Of a DNA stretch of 64,000 nt, positions 35,401-43,418 are shown piece by piece (positions within the stretch are counted from its first letter, which is position 1; each line of letters starts with the position of its first letter). Both the position numbers and the translations under genes were made by a program. The notes under the pieces were generated by a model that ran no database searches, was not told the origin of the DNA, and worked only from the letters and a program-made list of their open reading frames with translations. Source of the stretch: an uncultured Spirochaetaceae bacterium (GTDB taxonomy: Bacteria; Spirochaetota; Spirochaetia; Treponematales; Treponemataceae); contig CADBBB010000004.1 of assembly GCA_902792795.1 (NCBI GenBank), forward strand, positions 1-64,000. Direction: 5' to 3'.

Positions 35401-35649
35401 ATTTGCAGCTGAAAATTCATTTTCCGCACCGCAATAAGAATAGCGGTTTATTTTGCGAAGCTGGCCGCGAAGAATATCTTTTAAGATGACATTATACGCC
35501 CCGCCCTGCTGCTTGGCACATTCTTCAGGAGAAATATAAACATAACCGCCATCAGGAACTCGTTCCGGACTCATTGCACAAAGCAATTCGATAGCTGGAT
35601 TTTGAGAAGCATTTTTTTCTAGGTAATTGTCTTTTGTTAGTGATGTCAT
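32497..35649 (-). CDS. hsdR: Type I restriction enzyme R subunit
   Basis: A 1050-residue motor-nuclease. The N-terminal PD-(D/E)xK nuclease is visible as RPDIVLF and AIIECKAP (about 165-182). The helicase-like translocase follows with WHTQGSGKSLTMV (Walker A, about 318-330), LLVDESHRSNYG and GFTGTPL. The C-terminus is helical, for docking the M2S complex. The protein cuts unmodified DNA after ATP-driven translocation. Its ATG overlaps the upstream membrane-protein stop by four bases (ATGA), and it is the eighth gene of the leftward operon. All key motifs are present, so restriction is probably active. Confidence 0.95.
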   Translation of the reverse strand: MTSLTKDNYLEKNASQNPAIELLCAMSPERVPDGGYVYISPEECAKQQGGAYNVILKDILRGQLRKINRYSYCGAENEFSAANIERAIDDLDVSLSDGLITASEKIYDKLLLGESYPEIVGEGDKTQNFNLNYIDWENPQNNVLHVTREFFVESQDKMHNARPDIVLFINGIPFAIIECKAPTESVEAAVNQNWRNQQNEYIPQLFKFSQIIIATNKNEVKYATTKTPPKFWSVWKEDSDFYEQRLDRFVTNRMETVQDMALISLLYPSRVYDFIKYFILYDAKVKKIARYQQYFAVKEILKTIQQDDGNGRRKGGVVWHTQGSGKSLTMVMLAKYILMELRGCNNGTETINPRVIVVTDRKELDRQITDTFAHTRLRPAQATSGRNLVELITKGKADVITTIINKFNTAERLDTKDYSRDIFLLVDESHRSNYGQLATKMRSVFPNACYIGFTGTPLMKREKNTLSKFGGLIHKYTIADGVNDKAIVPLIYEGRFVEQHVDEENIDLWFEQTTKRLTESQKQDLKQKWSSIRRLTSTDARIKRIALDISNHFEQGYKATGFKAMLAVNYKRDAVRYLECFEQWGELNCAVLISAPDVRESVDDADEGADDKVLRFWHKMMEQYGDADVYEETIKDKFRNGDIDILIVCSKLLTGFDAPICQILYIDKELKEHGLLQAIARTNRLAEGKEYGLIVDYRGLVENLSEAMDLYTGAGFENFETSDIQGVMTDIISAVGKLREAYSQMQELFITVENPNDTEEIEVFLSDNEAREKFYNLLCAFGKSLHVVLNSQSAYNAVPREEIEKYKDTFAFYERVRRSVKIRYCDGIDNREYEPLMQNLLDTHLSVAALKKITPPIDILNREEFEKELGTLSNNHSKADAITHHLAKAIRQNRDENPAYYDSFSKRIKETLEQYKDKVISEAEYLSKMREIMKDFQNGRTQIEYPSSIKSNLHAQAFYGVITALFAQNARDVDALPNNDFMAQISIDITEIFKSHIQIGWEQNVTIQNRISQDIDDLFYEYEKSRGLKASFDLIDKIIENAKTVAMRRF

Positions 35650-36542
35650 TGCAGGGCCTCCGAAGAAGTTTCATTTGTAGGAACTTGTGTATTTTCACTA
35701 GTTTCAGCTATTTTCGCCCCACCTCTTATGTTCTTATCAAATTTTTTAGCTATAATTGCCTTATCTTTTGCACATGGAATGATTTTTGATGTGTCAAAAT
35801 ATATAATGTTGTTTTTCTCAATAAAGGAATGACACAAATAATTCTCATCTTCATCTGCCATGATTACAAGATTTTCATTTTCTATCACATAATATGACTT
35901 GTTATCTTCGGCAAAAGCTTTTCCAAGCCAAAATGGTGAGAAAAATAACAAAATGCAAAGAATTGTAATTATAAGATTACATATGCTTTTGGGAAGTTTT
36001 TTTATTAATCCAAAACTTTTTTCAGAAAGGTTTTCATTTATATAAGCTAAAATGTTCTTTCCCTTATATGATAAACCTATAAAAACTCCAAAAAATCCGA
36101 GCATCCATAAAACAGTGATATATAGTAGTAGAAATTGCTTTATTTGCTTTTTAAGAATAATAACTACAATTTGCTTTGCTGGAATATCTCCAGTAAATAC
36201 AAAAAAACTTAATACAAGAAATAAAACAATTATAAAAAATTTGCTTAATTTTTTTATGATATTCAACTTGTTATTATTCTTTATCACATAATAACAATAT
36301 AGATTAGTGAGAATACAAACTATGGCTACAACTAGAAACACAAAAAATTGTGCTAAATTATCAAGTATAAACGGAGTTTTACATAATAATGGCATTCCAT
36401 TATAAAAATTAACTCCTACCACAAATAATAAACACCAAAACTTTAATATCCCAACAGTGATAGTAATTATAATTGGCAAAAGAACAAAGAATCCATTATA
36501 TTCTTTTCCCCATTCATTTAATTTTATAAAAAACTCTTTCAT
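35646..36542 (-). CDS. Hypothetical multi-pass membrane protein inside the restriction operon
   Basis: A 298-residue protein with about five membrane helices (near 17-45, 60-85, 100-118, 138-160 and 188-212) and a soluble C-terminal domain of about 85 residues ending in a Thr/Ser/Glu-rich tail. I recognise no family. It sits between the ORF6N gene and hsdR, overlaps the hsdR start by four bases and is strongly AT-rich, so it travels with the island. Membrane proteins inside defence operons are often effectors or anchors, but nothing in this sequence proves such a role. The ribosome site is weak. Confidence 0.65.
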   Translation of the reverse strand: MKEFFIKLNEWGKEYNGFFVLLPIIITITVGILKFWCLLFVVGVNFYNGMPLLCKTPFILDNLAQFFVFLVVAIVCILTNLYCYYVIKNNNKLNIIKKLSKFFIIVLFLVLSFFVFTGDIPAKQIVVIILKKQIKQFLLLYITVLWMLGFFGVFIGLSYKGKNILAYINENLSEKSFGLIKKLPKSICNLIITILCILLFFSPFWLGKAFAEDNKSYYVIENENLVIMADEDENYLCHSFIEKNNIIYFDTSKIIPCAKDKAIIAKKFDKNIRGGAKIAETSENTQVPTNETSSEALQ

Positions 36543-36558
36543 TTAACACCACCCATTA

Positions 36559-37452
36559 TTACAAATTCTTCAATATCAGCGGAATAAGAACCGCAGAATC
36601 TTCCATAAGTTCAAAGGCAAAACACTTTTTGCCTAAATCTTTGAGCGATGCGCCTATGTGGTAGACTGTCTTATTATCGATTATAAGAAATCGGTCGTGC
36701 AGTTTTGATGTATGATTTAGAATAAGCTGAGGGTACTGCGAATTGAATTTCTGTACATCAAGCGCGCTGATTTTTGTTTTGCCATCGGTATAAATCGTAA
36801 CCTGAACGCCAGATTTCTTTTTGGAAAGCTGTTCAAGTACACTTAAATCTACATAGCCGTCAATTAAAATAACTTCTTTTTTTGCTTTTTGGATGATATT
36901 CTGAAAGAATGCATAAGCGTCAAAAATCTGCCCTTGAAAGAAGATTCCTTGCGTTTGAGTTTTTGGATGTTGTTCAAGGCTGTGAAAAATCTTATTAAAA
37001 TTTCCGTCGTACTTTTCAAATTTAGAATGAACTTCGTTTTTTAAAACTGATATTTGCCCTATAATATTTGCATTTTCCTGCAAATAATGCCGCATCTGAA
37101 CAAAGGCATTCATAATTTCTATGCTGACTTTTACAGCAGTTTCGCTACGAAGGACGGCAGAAAGCATTGCAACGCCTTGTTCGGTAAAAGCGTAAGGATT
37201 TGAGGACGAATGCTTTAATGTCTTGAACCGGTCGCAATTTGCGACCAGTTCTTTTGTTTCTGAGTCTGATAGTTGAAAACAAAACTGTTCTGGAAAACGT
37301 TCAATATTGCGTTTAACAGCTTGATTTAGAGCCTTTGTTTCTATATTGTACAATTCTGCTAAATCCCTATCTATCATTACCTGTTTGTTTTGTATTGTAA
37401 AAATACGAGTTTCGATTAGTCCTGATTGTATAATTGCCAGTTCCTTATCCAT
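36559..37452 (-). CDS. ORF6N domain protein with PLD-like C-terminal region
   Basis: The start at 37452 (MDKELAIIQS) follows AAAGGAG by about 6 bases; a longer frame from 37515 would run through a palindrome and lacks support. The 297-residue protein has an ORF6N DNA-binding domain (QVMIDRDLAELYNIETKALNQAVKRN, YAFTEQGVAMLSAVLRS) and a C-terminal PLD-like region with KLHDRFLIIDN. ORF6N proteins come from phages and mobile islands and can be antirepressor-like. The HKD motif is degenerate (HDRF), so catalysis is uncertain. A 28-bp palindromic element lies just upstream and again inside codons for ELVANCDRF. Confidence 0.8.
   Translation of the reverse strand: MDKELAIIQSGLIETRIFTIQNKQVMIDRDLAELYNIETKALNQAVKRNIERFPEQFCFQLSDSETKELVANCDRFKTLKHSSSNPYAFTEQGVAMLSAVLRSETAVKVSIEIMNAFVQMRHYLQENANIIGQISVLKNEVHSKFEKYDGNFNKIFHSLEQHPKTQTQGIFFQGQIFDAYAFFQNIIQKAKKEVILIDGYVDLSVLEQLSKKKSGVQVTIYTDGKTKISALDVQKFNSQYPQLILNHTSKLHDRFLIIDNKTVYHIGASLKDLGKKCFAFELMEDSAVLIPLILKNL
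37223..37250. repeat. 28-bp palindromic element, intragenic copy
   Basis: This segment inside the ORF6N gene differs from 37464-37491 at three positions. Its core is GGTCGCAA-T-TTGCGACC, a perfect inverted repeat. The two arm differences from the other copy are compensatory (A/T there, G/C here), so symmetry is kept. It overlaps codons for Glu-Leu-Val-Ala-Asn-Cys-Asp-Arg-Phe on the minus strand. Confidence 0.75.
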
Positions 37453-37463
37453 AAAAACTCCTT

Positions 37464-37491
37464 TTGAACCGGTCACAAATTGTGACCAGTT
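37464..37491. promoter_or_regulatory. 28-bp palindromic element upstream of the ORF6N gene
   Basis: The core GGTCACAA-A-TTGTGACC is a perfect inverted repeat between the hsdS stop and the ORF6N ribosome site, ending about 5 bases before AAAGGAG. The near-identical copy 241 bases downstream inside the gene suggests a protein-binding operator pair or an RNA hairpin near the ribosome site. Either would be a possible autoregulatory device. Confidence 0.6.
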
Positions 37492-37520
37492 AGATTTTAT
37501 ATTTGTAACCTCCAATTCTG

Positions 37521-38777
37521 TTATATTTTTACACGCACTGTTCCTGTAAGCAGAAGTTGTGCAAGTGATTTTTTCTTTTGTTTTTCTTGTTCTATGCTCG
37601 ATTTTAGCAATGCGATTTCTTTATCTGCGGTAGAAAGCACTTGTGCGATGATTTTTTGTTCGGGAAGACTTGGAAGATATATCTGTATAGACTTTAATGA
37701 ATCTTGACCAATATTGATGTGTTGAGCACCTGCAGCTTTTTTTCTGATTTGTGAACGATTCGAATCTGTGTTTAAAATTGCATTTAAACACAATGGTTCA
37801 TAATCACCTTTTTTCTTACCTCGTATTACAAAACCACTAAAAGTTACGGTATGTTTTCCATCAATATATACATTCGAAGATCCTGCATCCTCATAATTCT
37901 CAGAGCTTCTTTGAAAAAGAATATCACCATAAGTTACTGAATAAGTTTTAAGCTCATCATCAGATATTTCTACAGAACTCTTTATTGAATCTAATGTAAT
38001 TGGATTATCTGAAAGAATATCCATTACACTTATCATCTTTATCCCATAACCATATTTCTCTTTATCAGAATTAATTCCATTCTTAAAATCTAGAAGATTT
38101 CCCAATATTTCTTTCTTCCATCCGCTCTTATCAATCACTACACCGCCAAGTGAGAATTTTTCTTCGTCATTTGCATCCGTGAGAGGAATTTCCAAAAGTT
38201 TCTGCATTAGCCATTTTTTCTGTTGCAGCTTCTGTTCCAATAACTTTTGTTTGGAAGAGATTATCTTATCTTGTTTGCAAAGAATCTCAGCAATTTTCTG
38301 CTGTTCTGCAAGCGGGGGAAAAGGAATTGGAATATTAAAGAAATCCTCTGTAGTAATATTCATTCGATCATATCTTGCACCGTAATTTGCAACAGTCTTC
38401 ATATAGCTATGCCAAAAAGTACTTTTGAAATACTGCTCAAGATAATCATCAGAAAGATTCTTTTCTGTTATTTTGAACACAGTATAAAGGGGTGACATTA
38501 TACCTGTTTCTTTAATATGTGACTTTCTAATTGGACCACAAGGCGCTGATGCTGAAATACGAGGATTATACACATAGTCGCCTTCTTCAACAATGTAGTA
38601 TCCAGCAATGTTTTCTTTATTGGATATTTCTTTGTCAAAATAATCCATTTGTCTAACAATTCCGAGGGTTGCAGAATTTGTATATGTTTCTGTGTATTTT
38701 AAATCTTTATTTTTTGCAGTTTTGTGAACTGCAATATCTTTGAGTCTGTTTTCTTTCCAACTATCTGGCAATTTCAT
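37521..38777 (-). CDS. hsdS: Type I restriction enzyme specificity subunit
   Basis: A 418-residue HsdS with two target-recognition domains. The first (about 1-150) ends in IPFPPLAEQQKIAEIL and the first conserved coiled-coil spacer. The second (about 210-360) ends in IYLPSLPEQKIIAQVL and a second coiled coil, finishing in QLLLTGTVRV. Two domains mean a bipartite DNA target. The ATG overlaps the ATPase-Toprim stop by four bases. It is separated from hsdM by two extra genes, an unusual order, and a half-size S protein lies at the operon start. Confidence 0.92.
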   Translation of the reverse strand: MKLPDSWKENRLKDIAVHKTAKNKDLKYTETYTNSATLGIVRQMDYFDKEISNKENIAGYYIVEEGDYVYNPRISASAPCGPIRKSHIKETGIMSPLYTVFKITEKNLSDDYLEQYFKSTFWHSYMKTVANYGARYDRMNITTEDFFNIPIPFPPLAEQQKIAEILCKQDKIISSKQKLLEQKLQQKKWLMQKLLEIPLTDANDEEKFSLGGVVIDKSGWKKEILGNLLDFKNGINSDKEKYGYGIKMISVMDILSDNPITLDSIKSSVEISDDELKTYSVTYGDILFQRSSENYEDAGSSNVYIDGKHTVTFSGFVIRGKKKGDYEPLCLNAILNTDSNRSQIRKKAAGAQHINIGQDSLKSIQIYLPSLPEQKIIAQVLSTADKEIALLKSSIEQEKQKKKSLAQLLLTGTVRVKI

Positions 38778-40375
38778 TTTTCAGCCGCTCCAAAAAGTTT
38801 TAGAAGTTGCTGTATTTCTGTATTTAAGTTTGTAAATACAGTTTTCAATGTTGTATCATCTAAACTGCAAATATAGTTGCAAAAATCCATTTTCTGAAAT
38901 TCTCTTCCGCTCCAATCATCTCCATAATCACCCTCTTTTATTTTTTCTTTGTAAAAAGGTGTCGTATCAATATCATCTAAAACTAAAGCATTTTCTATCC
39001 CTTTTTTCATTTTTTTAGAATTCTGATACTCCGAAATTACTCCAATTACTACATTATTTTTTTCAGAAACACTGCGATTTGTGTCACAATCATATAGTAA
39101 AACATTTTTATAGGGTAAATTCTTAGAAACAAGAAAATCAAAAGCTTGATTTAATGCTTTACAGCCTGTAAACCGTTCCTGTTCATTGTCATCGATATAA
39201 CCTATCCATTTAAATCTAAAAGGAATATTGCTATACCTAAAAACTTCAAGTGCTTTTGTAAAATACTTTTCATCTGTACGCCCTTCAAGATAAACAGTTG
39301 GTTGCCCTAACGAAAAATCTTTTATTAAAAAAGCATCATGAACAAGCTCAAGAGAATCACATTTATAATATTCAGGTTTATCTTTTACAACAATTTTTCC
39401 CTGGGAATCACGTTCAATTACAATTACTTTATCATTACGACGATTTTCATTATGAATTATAAAAGGGGAATGCGTAACGGCAAAAATCTGTGAAGTCTGA
39501 TTACCATTTTCATCTGTGAAAATTCCCTTGTAATAATCCATTATTTTCTTTTGCCAATTTGGATGCAAACTAATTTCAGGCTCATCAATAAAAACAAAAG
39601 CCCCATTTAATGCATTCGCATCTTTCAGAAGAAAACATCCTCTATAAACAATTTGCTTTTCACCAGAGCTAAGGGATTCAATAGGTATTTCTGCATTATT
39701 CTTCTTGAATATTATTGATTTATGTCCGTTTTGATTCTCTATGCGATCATAAGTCAGATTATCAAAAATCTTTGCAAATGCATTTTTAAATCGAGACATT
39801 CTTTCTGAAATAACAAGTCGATTTGTATCTTCCCCTGCGTCTCTTGCAGAACGAAATATCTTTGAAACATCTGCATCATCAAGTGCTTGCACATCTATCA
39901 GCAGTTGATTAATTTGCTTTGTTAGATTCAAATCAGAACGACGACTATTTTTTTTCATATCAATATTTTCACTTGTTACAGCCGTTATTTCACCTGTATG
40001 AAAATTGATGTCTACATCGGAAAAAATACCATAAATTGGATTAACCTTAAAATAATCAACCCGATTTGACGCAGCGACAGGAATATCTCTTATGACACCA
40101 ACTACATTCTCTCTGAAATAATATCCACCATTCTGATGTTGGAAATACAGCATATTTCTTATACCAGCATCATTCTCCATTTCTATTTCAGCACAAAAAT
40201 TGACAGTTGACGAAGAAATTTGATATAAACAATTGAGGATTGTACTCTTTCCACTTCCATTCTCTCCAGCAAAAATAACGGTATCTACGGCTTTTCCATT
40301 TTCATCGCAAAAATCAAGATTTAAATTTCCTAAAATTGGATGATCTCTAAAAGTAATTTTTCTTAACTTATTCAT
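38774..40375 (-). CDS. ATPase with C-terminal Toprim-like region (OLD/PARIS-type defence protein)
   Basis: A 533-residue protein. The N-terminal ABC-type ATPase has GENGSGKST (37-45), a LSSGEKQIVYRG signature, a VFIDEPEISLHPNWQ Walker B and a VTHSPF H-loop. The C-terminal part reads VYLEGRTDEKYF near 359 and LLYDCDT near 427, which match the Glu and Asp-x-Asp positions of Toprim/DUF4435-like nucleases. This ATPase-Toprim layout is shared by OLD, Gabija GajA, Septu-like and PARIS proteins; the sequence does not settle which. It lies inside the hsd operon between dinD and hsdS, with both junctions overlapping. An added anti-phage function is likely. Confidence 0.75.
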   Translation of the reverse strand: MNKLRKITFRDHPILGNLNLDFCDENGKAVDTVIFAGENGSGKSTILNCLYQISSSTVNFCAEIEMENDAGIRNMLYFQHQNGGYYFRENVVGVIRDIPVAASNRVDYFKVNPIYGIFSDVDINFHTGEITAVTSENIDMKKNSRRSDLNLTKQINQLLIDVQALDDADVSKIFRSARDAGEDTNRLVISERMSRFKNAFAKIFDNLTYDRIENQNGHKSIIFKKNNAEIPIESLSSGEKQIVYRGCFLLKDANALNGAFVFIDEPEISLHPNWQKKIMDYYKGIFTDENGNQTSQIFAVTHSPFIIHNENRRNDKVIVIERDSQGKIVVKDKPEYYKCDSLELVHDAFLIKDFSLGQPTVYLEGRTDEKYFTKALEVFRYSNIPFRFKWIGYIDDNEQERFTGCKALNQAFDFLVSKNLPYKNVLLYDCDTNRSVSEKNNVVIGVISEYQNSKKMKKGIENALVLDDIDTTPFYKEKIKEGDYGDDWSGREFQKMDFCNYICSLDDTTLKTVFTNLNTEIQQLLKLFGAAEK

Positions 40376-41211
40376 TTTTCCCCTCCAATTATCTTCTTTT
40401 CATGTTCTTTTTCAATTTGCCTTACACTTTTTTCTGGTGTCGGTAAATCTTCGGGCATTGTACCACCAAGTTCTTTGATAGTCTGACGAACTTTCTTTCC
40501 TACTTCAAAATGAGTTTTGTTCGCTTCTGATTTTCCCTGAATATGTTCACGCCTGAGTTTTTCTTCTGTCTGCGTGGCACGGAAAAGGTTTGCGGCAAGT
40601 TCTGTACTTCCCATATAATCAAGAATATCCTGATTCTTTTTTAGACCTTTTCGTTCTTTTATGTCCTTTGCCTTTAGTCCATTATATAATCCCATATAAC
40701 CATAATTTTGAAAGATTGCATAATCACGCGGTTCTTTTATTCCTGCATCATGAGCCGCATCGGCCAAAGCAGAGTTATGGCGTTTCATTTCATTACGGAT
40801 TGCAATACGCTTTTGTTCCTCTGAAAGACGTTCGTAATCTTCTATTAGTTCCTGCTGACGTGTTTTTACAGCAAAATATGTCTGGCCAAGCGCGATAATT
40901 TCTTTTCGCGGGTCACCATTCATAACTATTAAATAACAGGCATAACGTGAAAGAGCGTAATCATCTATTTCTCGTTCTGCTCCAGACCCAACTTTTACCA
41001 TTTTGCCGACGTTGGCAAAATGCTCTTCTATTTTATGACCACTTTTTTCGCAAGCAATTTTTGCCCGTTCAATTGTTTCTGCAAATCTTCGCCACTGAGA
41101 ATATTCAAGTACGGGCTGTAATTCACGCGCATACCAAAATTCTTGTCCATATTCATTTTCATGCTTGATATTATCAAAAACATTTTCATCGTCATCAAAG
41201 AAAAAAGACAT
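40372..41211 (-). CDS. dinD: DinD-like DNA damage-inducible protein
   Basis: The ATG at 41211 follows AAAGGAGG by 7 bases; a TTG two codons earlier is less likely. The 279-residue protein has the DinD layout: an N-terminal BRO/antirepressor-like segment (GQEFWYARELQPVLEY, WRRFAETIERAKIAC), a DDYALSRYACYLIVMNGDP core and a helical half with NYGYMGLYNGLKAKDI and MGSTELAANLFRATQTEEKL. E. coli DinD is SOS-induced and modulates RecA. Its place between hsdM and the ATPase gene, with a coupled ATGA junction, suggests it belongs to the island's defence function. No canonical LexA box was identified. Confidence 0.88.
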   Translation of the reverse strand: MSFFFDDDENVFDNIKHENEYGQEFWYARELQPVLEYSQWRRFAETIERAKIACEKSGHKIEEHFANVGKMVKVGSGAEREIDDYALSRYACYLIVMNGDPRKEIIALGQTYFAVKTRQQELIEDYERLSEEQKRIAIRNEMKRHNSALADAAHDAGIKEPRDYAIFQNYGYMGLYNGLKAKDIKERKGLKKNQDILDYMGSTELAANLFRATQTEEKLRREHIQGKSEANKTHFEVGKKVRQTIKELGGTMPEDLPTPEKSVRQIEKEHEKKIIGGEK

Positions 41212-41256
41212 AAACAAACCTCCTTTTCAGCAAGATCAAAAAATTGACCTCGATTT

Positions 41257-42789
41257 TTACAACCCAAGTTCTTTCAAATACCCCGCCATTTCCTTTTGAA
41301 CCTGAGCAAGCTCGCTTTCTATGCTGGCAATGTTTTTTTGAACTTCCTTTATGTCAATTGCCTCTTCTTCCTCAAAGGTGTCAACATAGCGCGGAATGTT
41401 AAGGTTGTAGTCGTTTTCTCTGATAAGGTCGCGACTTACAACCGAGCTGTATTTTTCCACAGCCTCACGCTTATTGTAAGTTTCAACTATTTTTGCAATA
41501 TCTTCGCCGCGCAAAATATTCTGGTTTTTGCCTTTTTCAAAATGCCCCTCGCCCGAGGCGTCGATAAAAAGAACATCGTCACGGTTGCGATTTTTTTTGA
41601 AAATCAAAATGCAAGCAGGAATTCCCGTTCCATAAAAAAGATTCGCCGGAAGTCCGATTACAGCGTCAAGAAGATTAAACTCAATAATCTCCTTGCGAAT
41701 TTTACCTTCGCTTGCGCCACGGAAAAGAACGCCATGAGGAAGAACGATTCCCATACGGCCAGAATTATCATCAAGGCTGCGCAGCATGTGAAGGACAAAC
41801 GCATAATCCCCCTTGGAACTTGGCGGAACTCCCCATCCAAAACGGCCATAAGGATCCATAGAGGCTGTCATTTTTTCCTTTTTCTTGCCATCTTCATTTT
41901 CACTATTTGACAAGAATCCTGAATCCCATTTGTCAAGGCTGAACGGCGGATTTGCGACTACTACTTGGAACTTCATCAGGCTGTCATTTTCGAGTGTTTG
42001 CGGATTTGAAAGAGTGTCTCCTTGATAGATTTTGGCATCGTCAACACCGTGCAAGAACATATTCATGGTGCACAAAGCCCATGTTTGCGCGTTCGCTTCT
42101 TGCCCGTACACAGCGCATTTACCGTCAGGAACTTCCTTAAATGCTTTGAGCAAAAGACCGCCAGAACCACAAGTTGGGTCATAGATTCGGTCATTTTCTT
42201 TTGGCTGAACAAGCAGCGCAAGCAGATGAGAAACTTGACTCGGCGTAAAAAACTCTCCGCCTTTTTTACCAGCATCTGAAGCAAAATTTGCAATCATATA
42301 TTCGTAGGCGTCGCCAATTATATCAGCGGAAGAGAGCTGGCTTGGACGCAAATCCAACTCCGAAAAGTCTTCGAGCAAATTTTTAAGGATTGCATTTTTT
42401 TCTTTTTGGTTCCCAAAATCCACCTGGGAATTAAAATCAATTGCCCGGAACACGTTGCGCAATTTTGCAGAGTTCCGTTCCTCAATATGACTCAAAGCGA
42501 CGTTTATCATTTGGCCAATCTGATTGTTGTTGCGCTCTCTGTAGAGGTAATCAAAAGTGGATTCCTTGTCTACAAAAAAACGCTCGCGGCTCATCGCGCG
42601 CTCAATTCTTGCGGCGTCGCCATTGTATTGGCTTTGATAGGCGGCAAGTTTTTCTTTAGTCACATCGCTCAAGTATTTTACAAAGAGCATGGAGAGGATG
42701 TAATCCTTGTATCGTGAACTATCGATTTTTCCACGAAAAGTATCGCATGCTTTCCATAATGTTTTTTCAATGTCATTTCTAGTTGTCAT
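41257..42789 (-). CDS. hsdM: Type I restriction enzyme DNA methyltransferase subunit
   Basis: The start at 42789 (MTTRNDIEKTLW) follows AAAAGGAG; the frame extends 15 codons upstream into the half-S gene without support. The 510-residue N6-adenine methyltransferase has an N-terminal helical domain, the SAM motif YDPTCGSGGLLLKAF (about 201-215), the catalytic NPPF (about 278) and a C-terminal coiled coil to bind S subunits. It modifies the adenine target of the HsdS partner and is required for self-protection. It overlaps the upstream half-S gene by 11 bases. Confidence 0.95.
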   Translation of the reverse strand: MTTRNDIEKTLWKACDTFRGKIDSSRYKDYILSMLFVKYLSDVTKEKLAAYQSQYNGDAARIERAMSRERFFVDKESTFDYLYRERNNNQIGQMINVALSHIEERNSAKLRNVFRAIDFNSQVDFGNQKEKNAILKNLLEDFSELDLRPSQLSSADIIGDAYEYMIANFASDAGKKGGEFFTPSQVSHLLALLVQPKENDRIYDPTCGSGGLLLKAFKEVPDGKCAVYGQEANAQTWALCTMNMFLHGVDDAKIYQGDTLSNPQTLENDSLMKFQVVVANPPFSLDKWDSGFLSNSENEDGKKKEKMTASMDPYGRFGWGVPPSSKGDYAFVLHMLRSLDDNSGRMGIVLPHGVLFRGASEGKIRKEIIEFNLLDAVIGLPANLFYGTGIPACILIFKKNRNRDDVLFIDASGEGHFEKGKNQNILRGEDIAKIVETYNKREAVEKYSSVVSRDLIRENDYNLNIPRYVDTFEEEEAIDIKEVQKNIASIESELAQVQKEMAGYLKELGL

Positions 42790-43381
42790 TTTGCCGCTCC
42801 TTTTTTTTGCGCAATATGTTATTTTTATTCTCAAGACAAGCTTGGTACAGTTTTTCTTTTTCGGTTTTCAATCGTTCTAAAAGTTCCAGTTCTTTTCTTG
42901 CTGTCATATAAAAATCCGCAATTAATTTCTGTTCCCGTAAGCTTGGAAGTTCGATTTCCAAATCACAGAAATACTGAGGCCTGATGGCCGAAAGCATGTT
43001 GCCTGCGCTGTTTTTAAAAATGTCTTTTTTTGCTGCATCTGTATTCAAAAGCCAAAAAAGATATTCCGGTAAAATCTTGGCAACAAAACATCTTATGATT
43101 ACAAAATTCGATGAGACTACTAAACCTGATGTTTTTTCGTCGATTAATATTGCGGTATAAGGAATGCTTGTCCGAACAATGATATCTCCTTTGGAGGTTA
43201 AATACTCTCTATTCAGCGATTCAACAGAATCAAAGATATCCAAACCCCTTTTAGATATAGTAGCGTCTGGTTTTACTGACTTCAATGTCAAAAGAGGATA
43301 TCTGTGTTCTGTTTTTTCACGCGCTTGTTTTCTGGAAAGAACCAGTCCGCTGCGAATCTCCGCAAGTTCGGATAAAATCAT
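42779..43381 (-). CDS. Half-size type I specificity protein (single TRD)
   Basis: A 200-residue protein with one target-recognition domain (about 1-150) ending in IELPSLREQKLIADFYMTARKELELL, then one coiled-coil segment and a Lys-rich tail. This is half of an HsdS. Half-S proteins can dimerise or combine with HsdM to give palindromic or alternative specificity. It is the first gene of the operon and overlaps hsdM by 11 bases. The start ATG lies right after the -10 box. It could instead be a degraded hsdS, but the frame is clean. Confidence 0.8.
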   Translation of the reverse strand: MILSELAEIRSGLVLSRKQAREKTEHRYPLLTLKSVKPDATISKRGLDIFDSVESLNREYLTSKGDIIVRTSIPYTAILIDEKTSGLVVSSNFVIIRCFVAKILPEYLFWLLNTDAAKKDIFKNSAGNMLSAIRPQYFCDLEIELPSLREQKLIADFYMTARKELELLERLKTEKEKLYQACLENKNNILRKKKERQNDN

Positions 43382-43388
43382 ATTTTTT

Positions 43389-43418
43389 ATTATAAAGCCT
43401 GTGAGCGCATTTTGTCAA
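43389..43418 (-). promoter_or_regulatory. Restriction-operon promoter, apparently leaderless
   Basis: Read leftward: TTGACA (43418-43413), an 18-base spacer, TATAAT (43394-43389), then 7 bases to the ATG at 43381. A normal start site would fall at or next to the ATG, and no ribosome site precedes it. The 252-bp gap up to the tRNA-Thr gene shows this promoter, the tRNA promoter and no gene. Confidence 0.7.
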
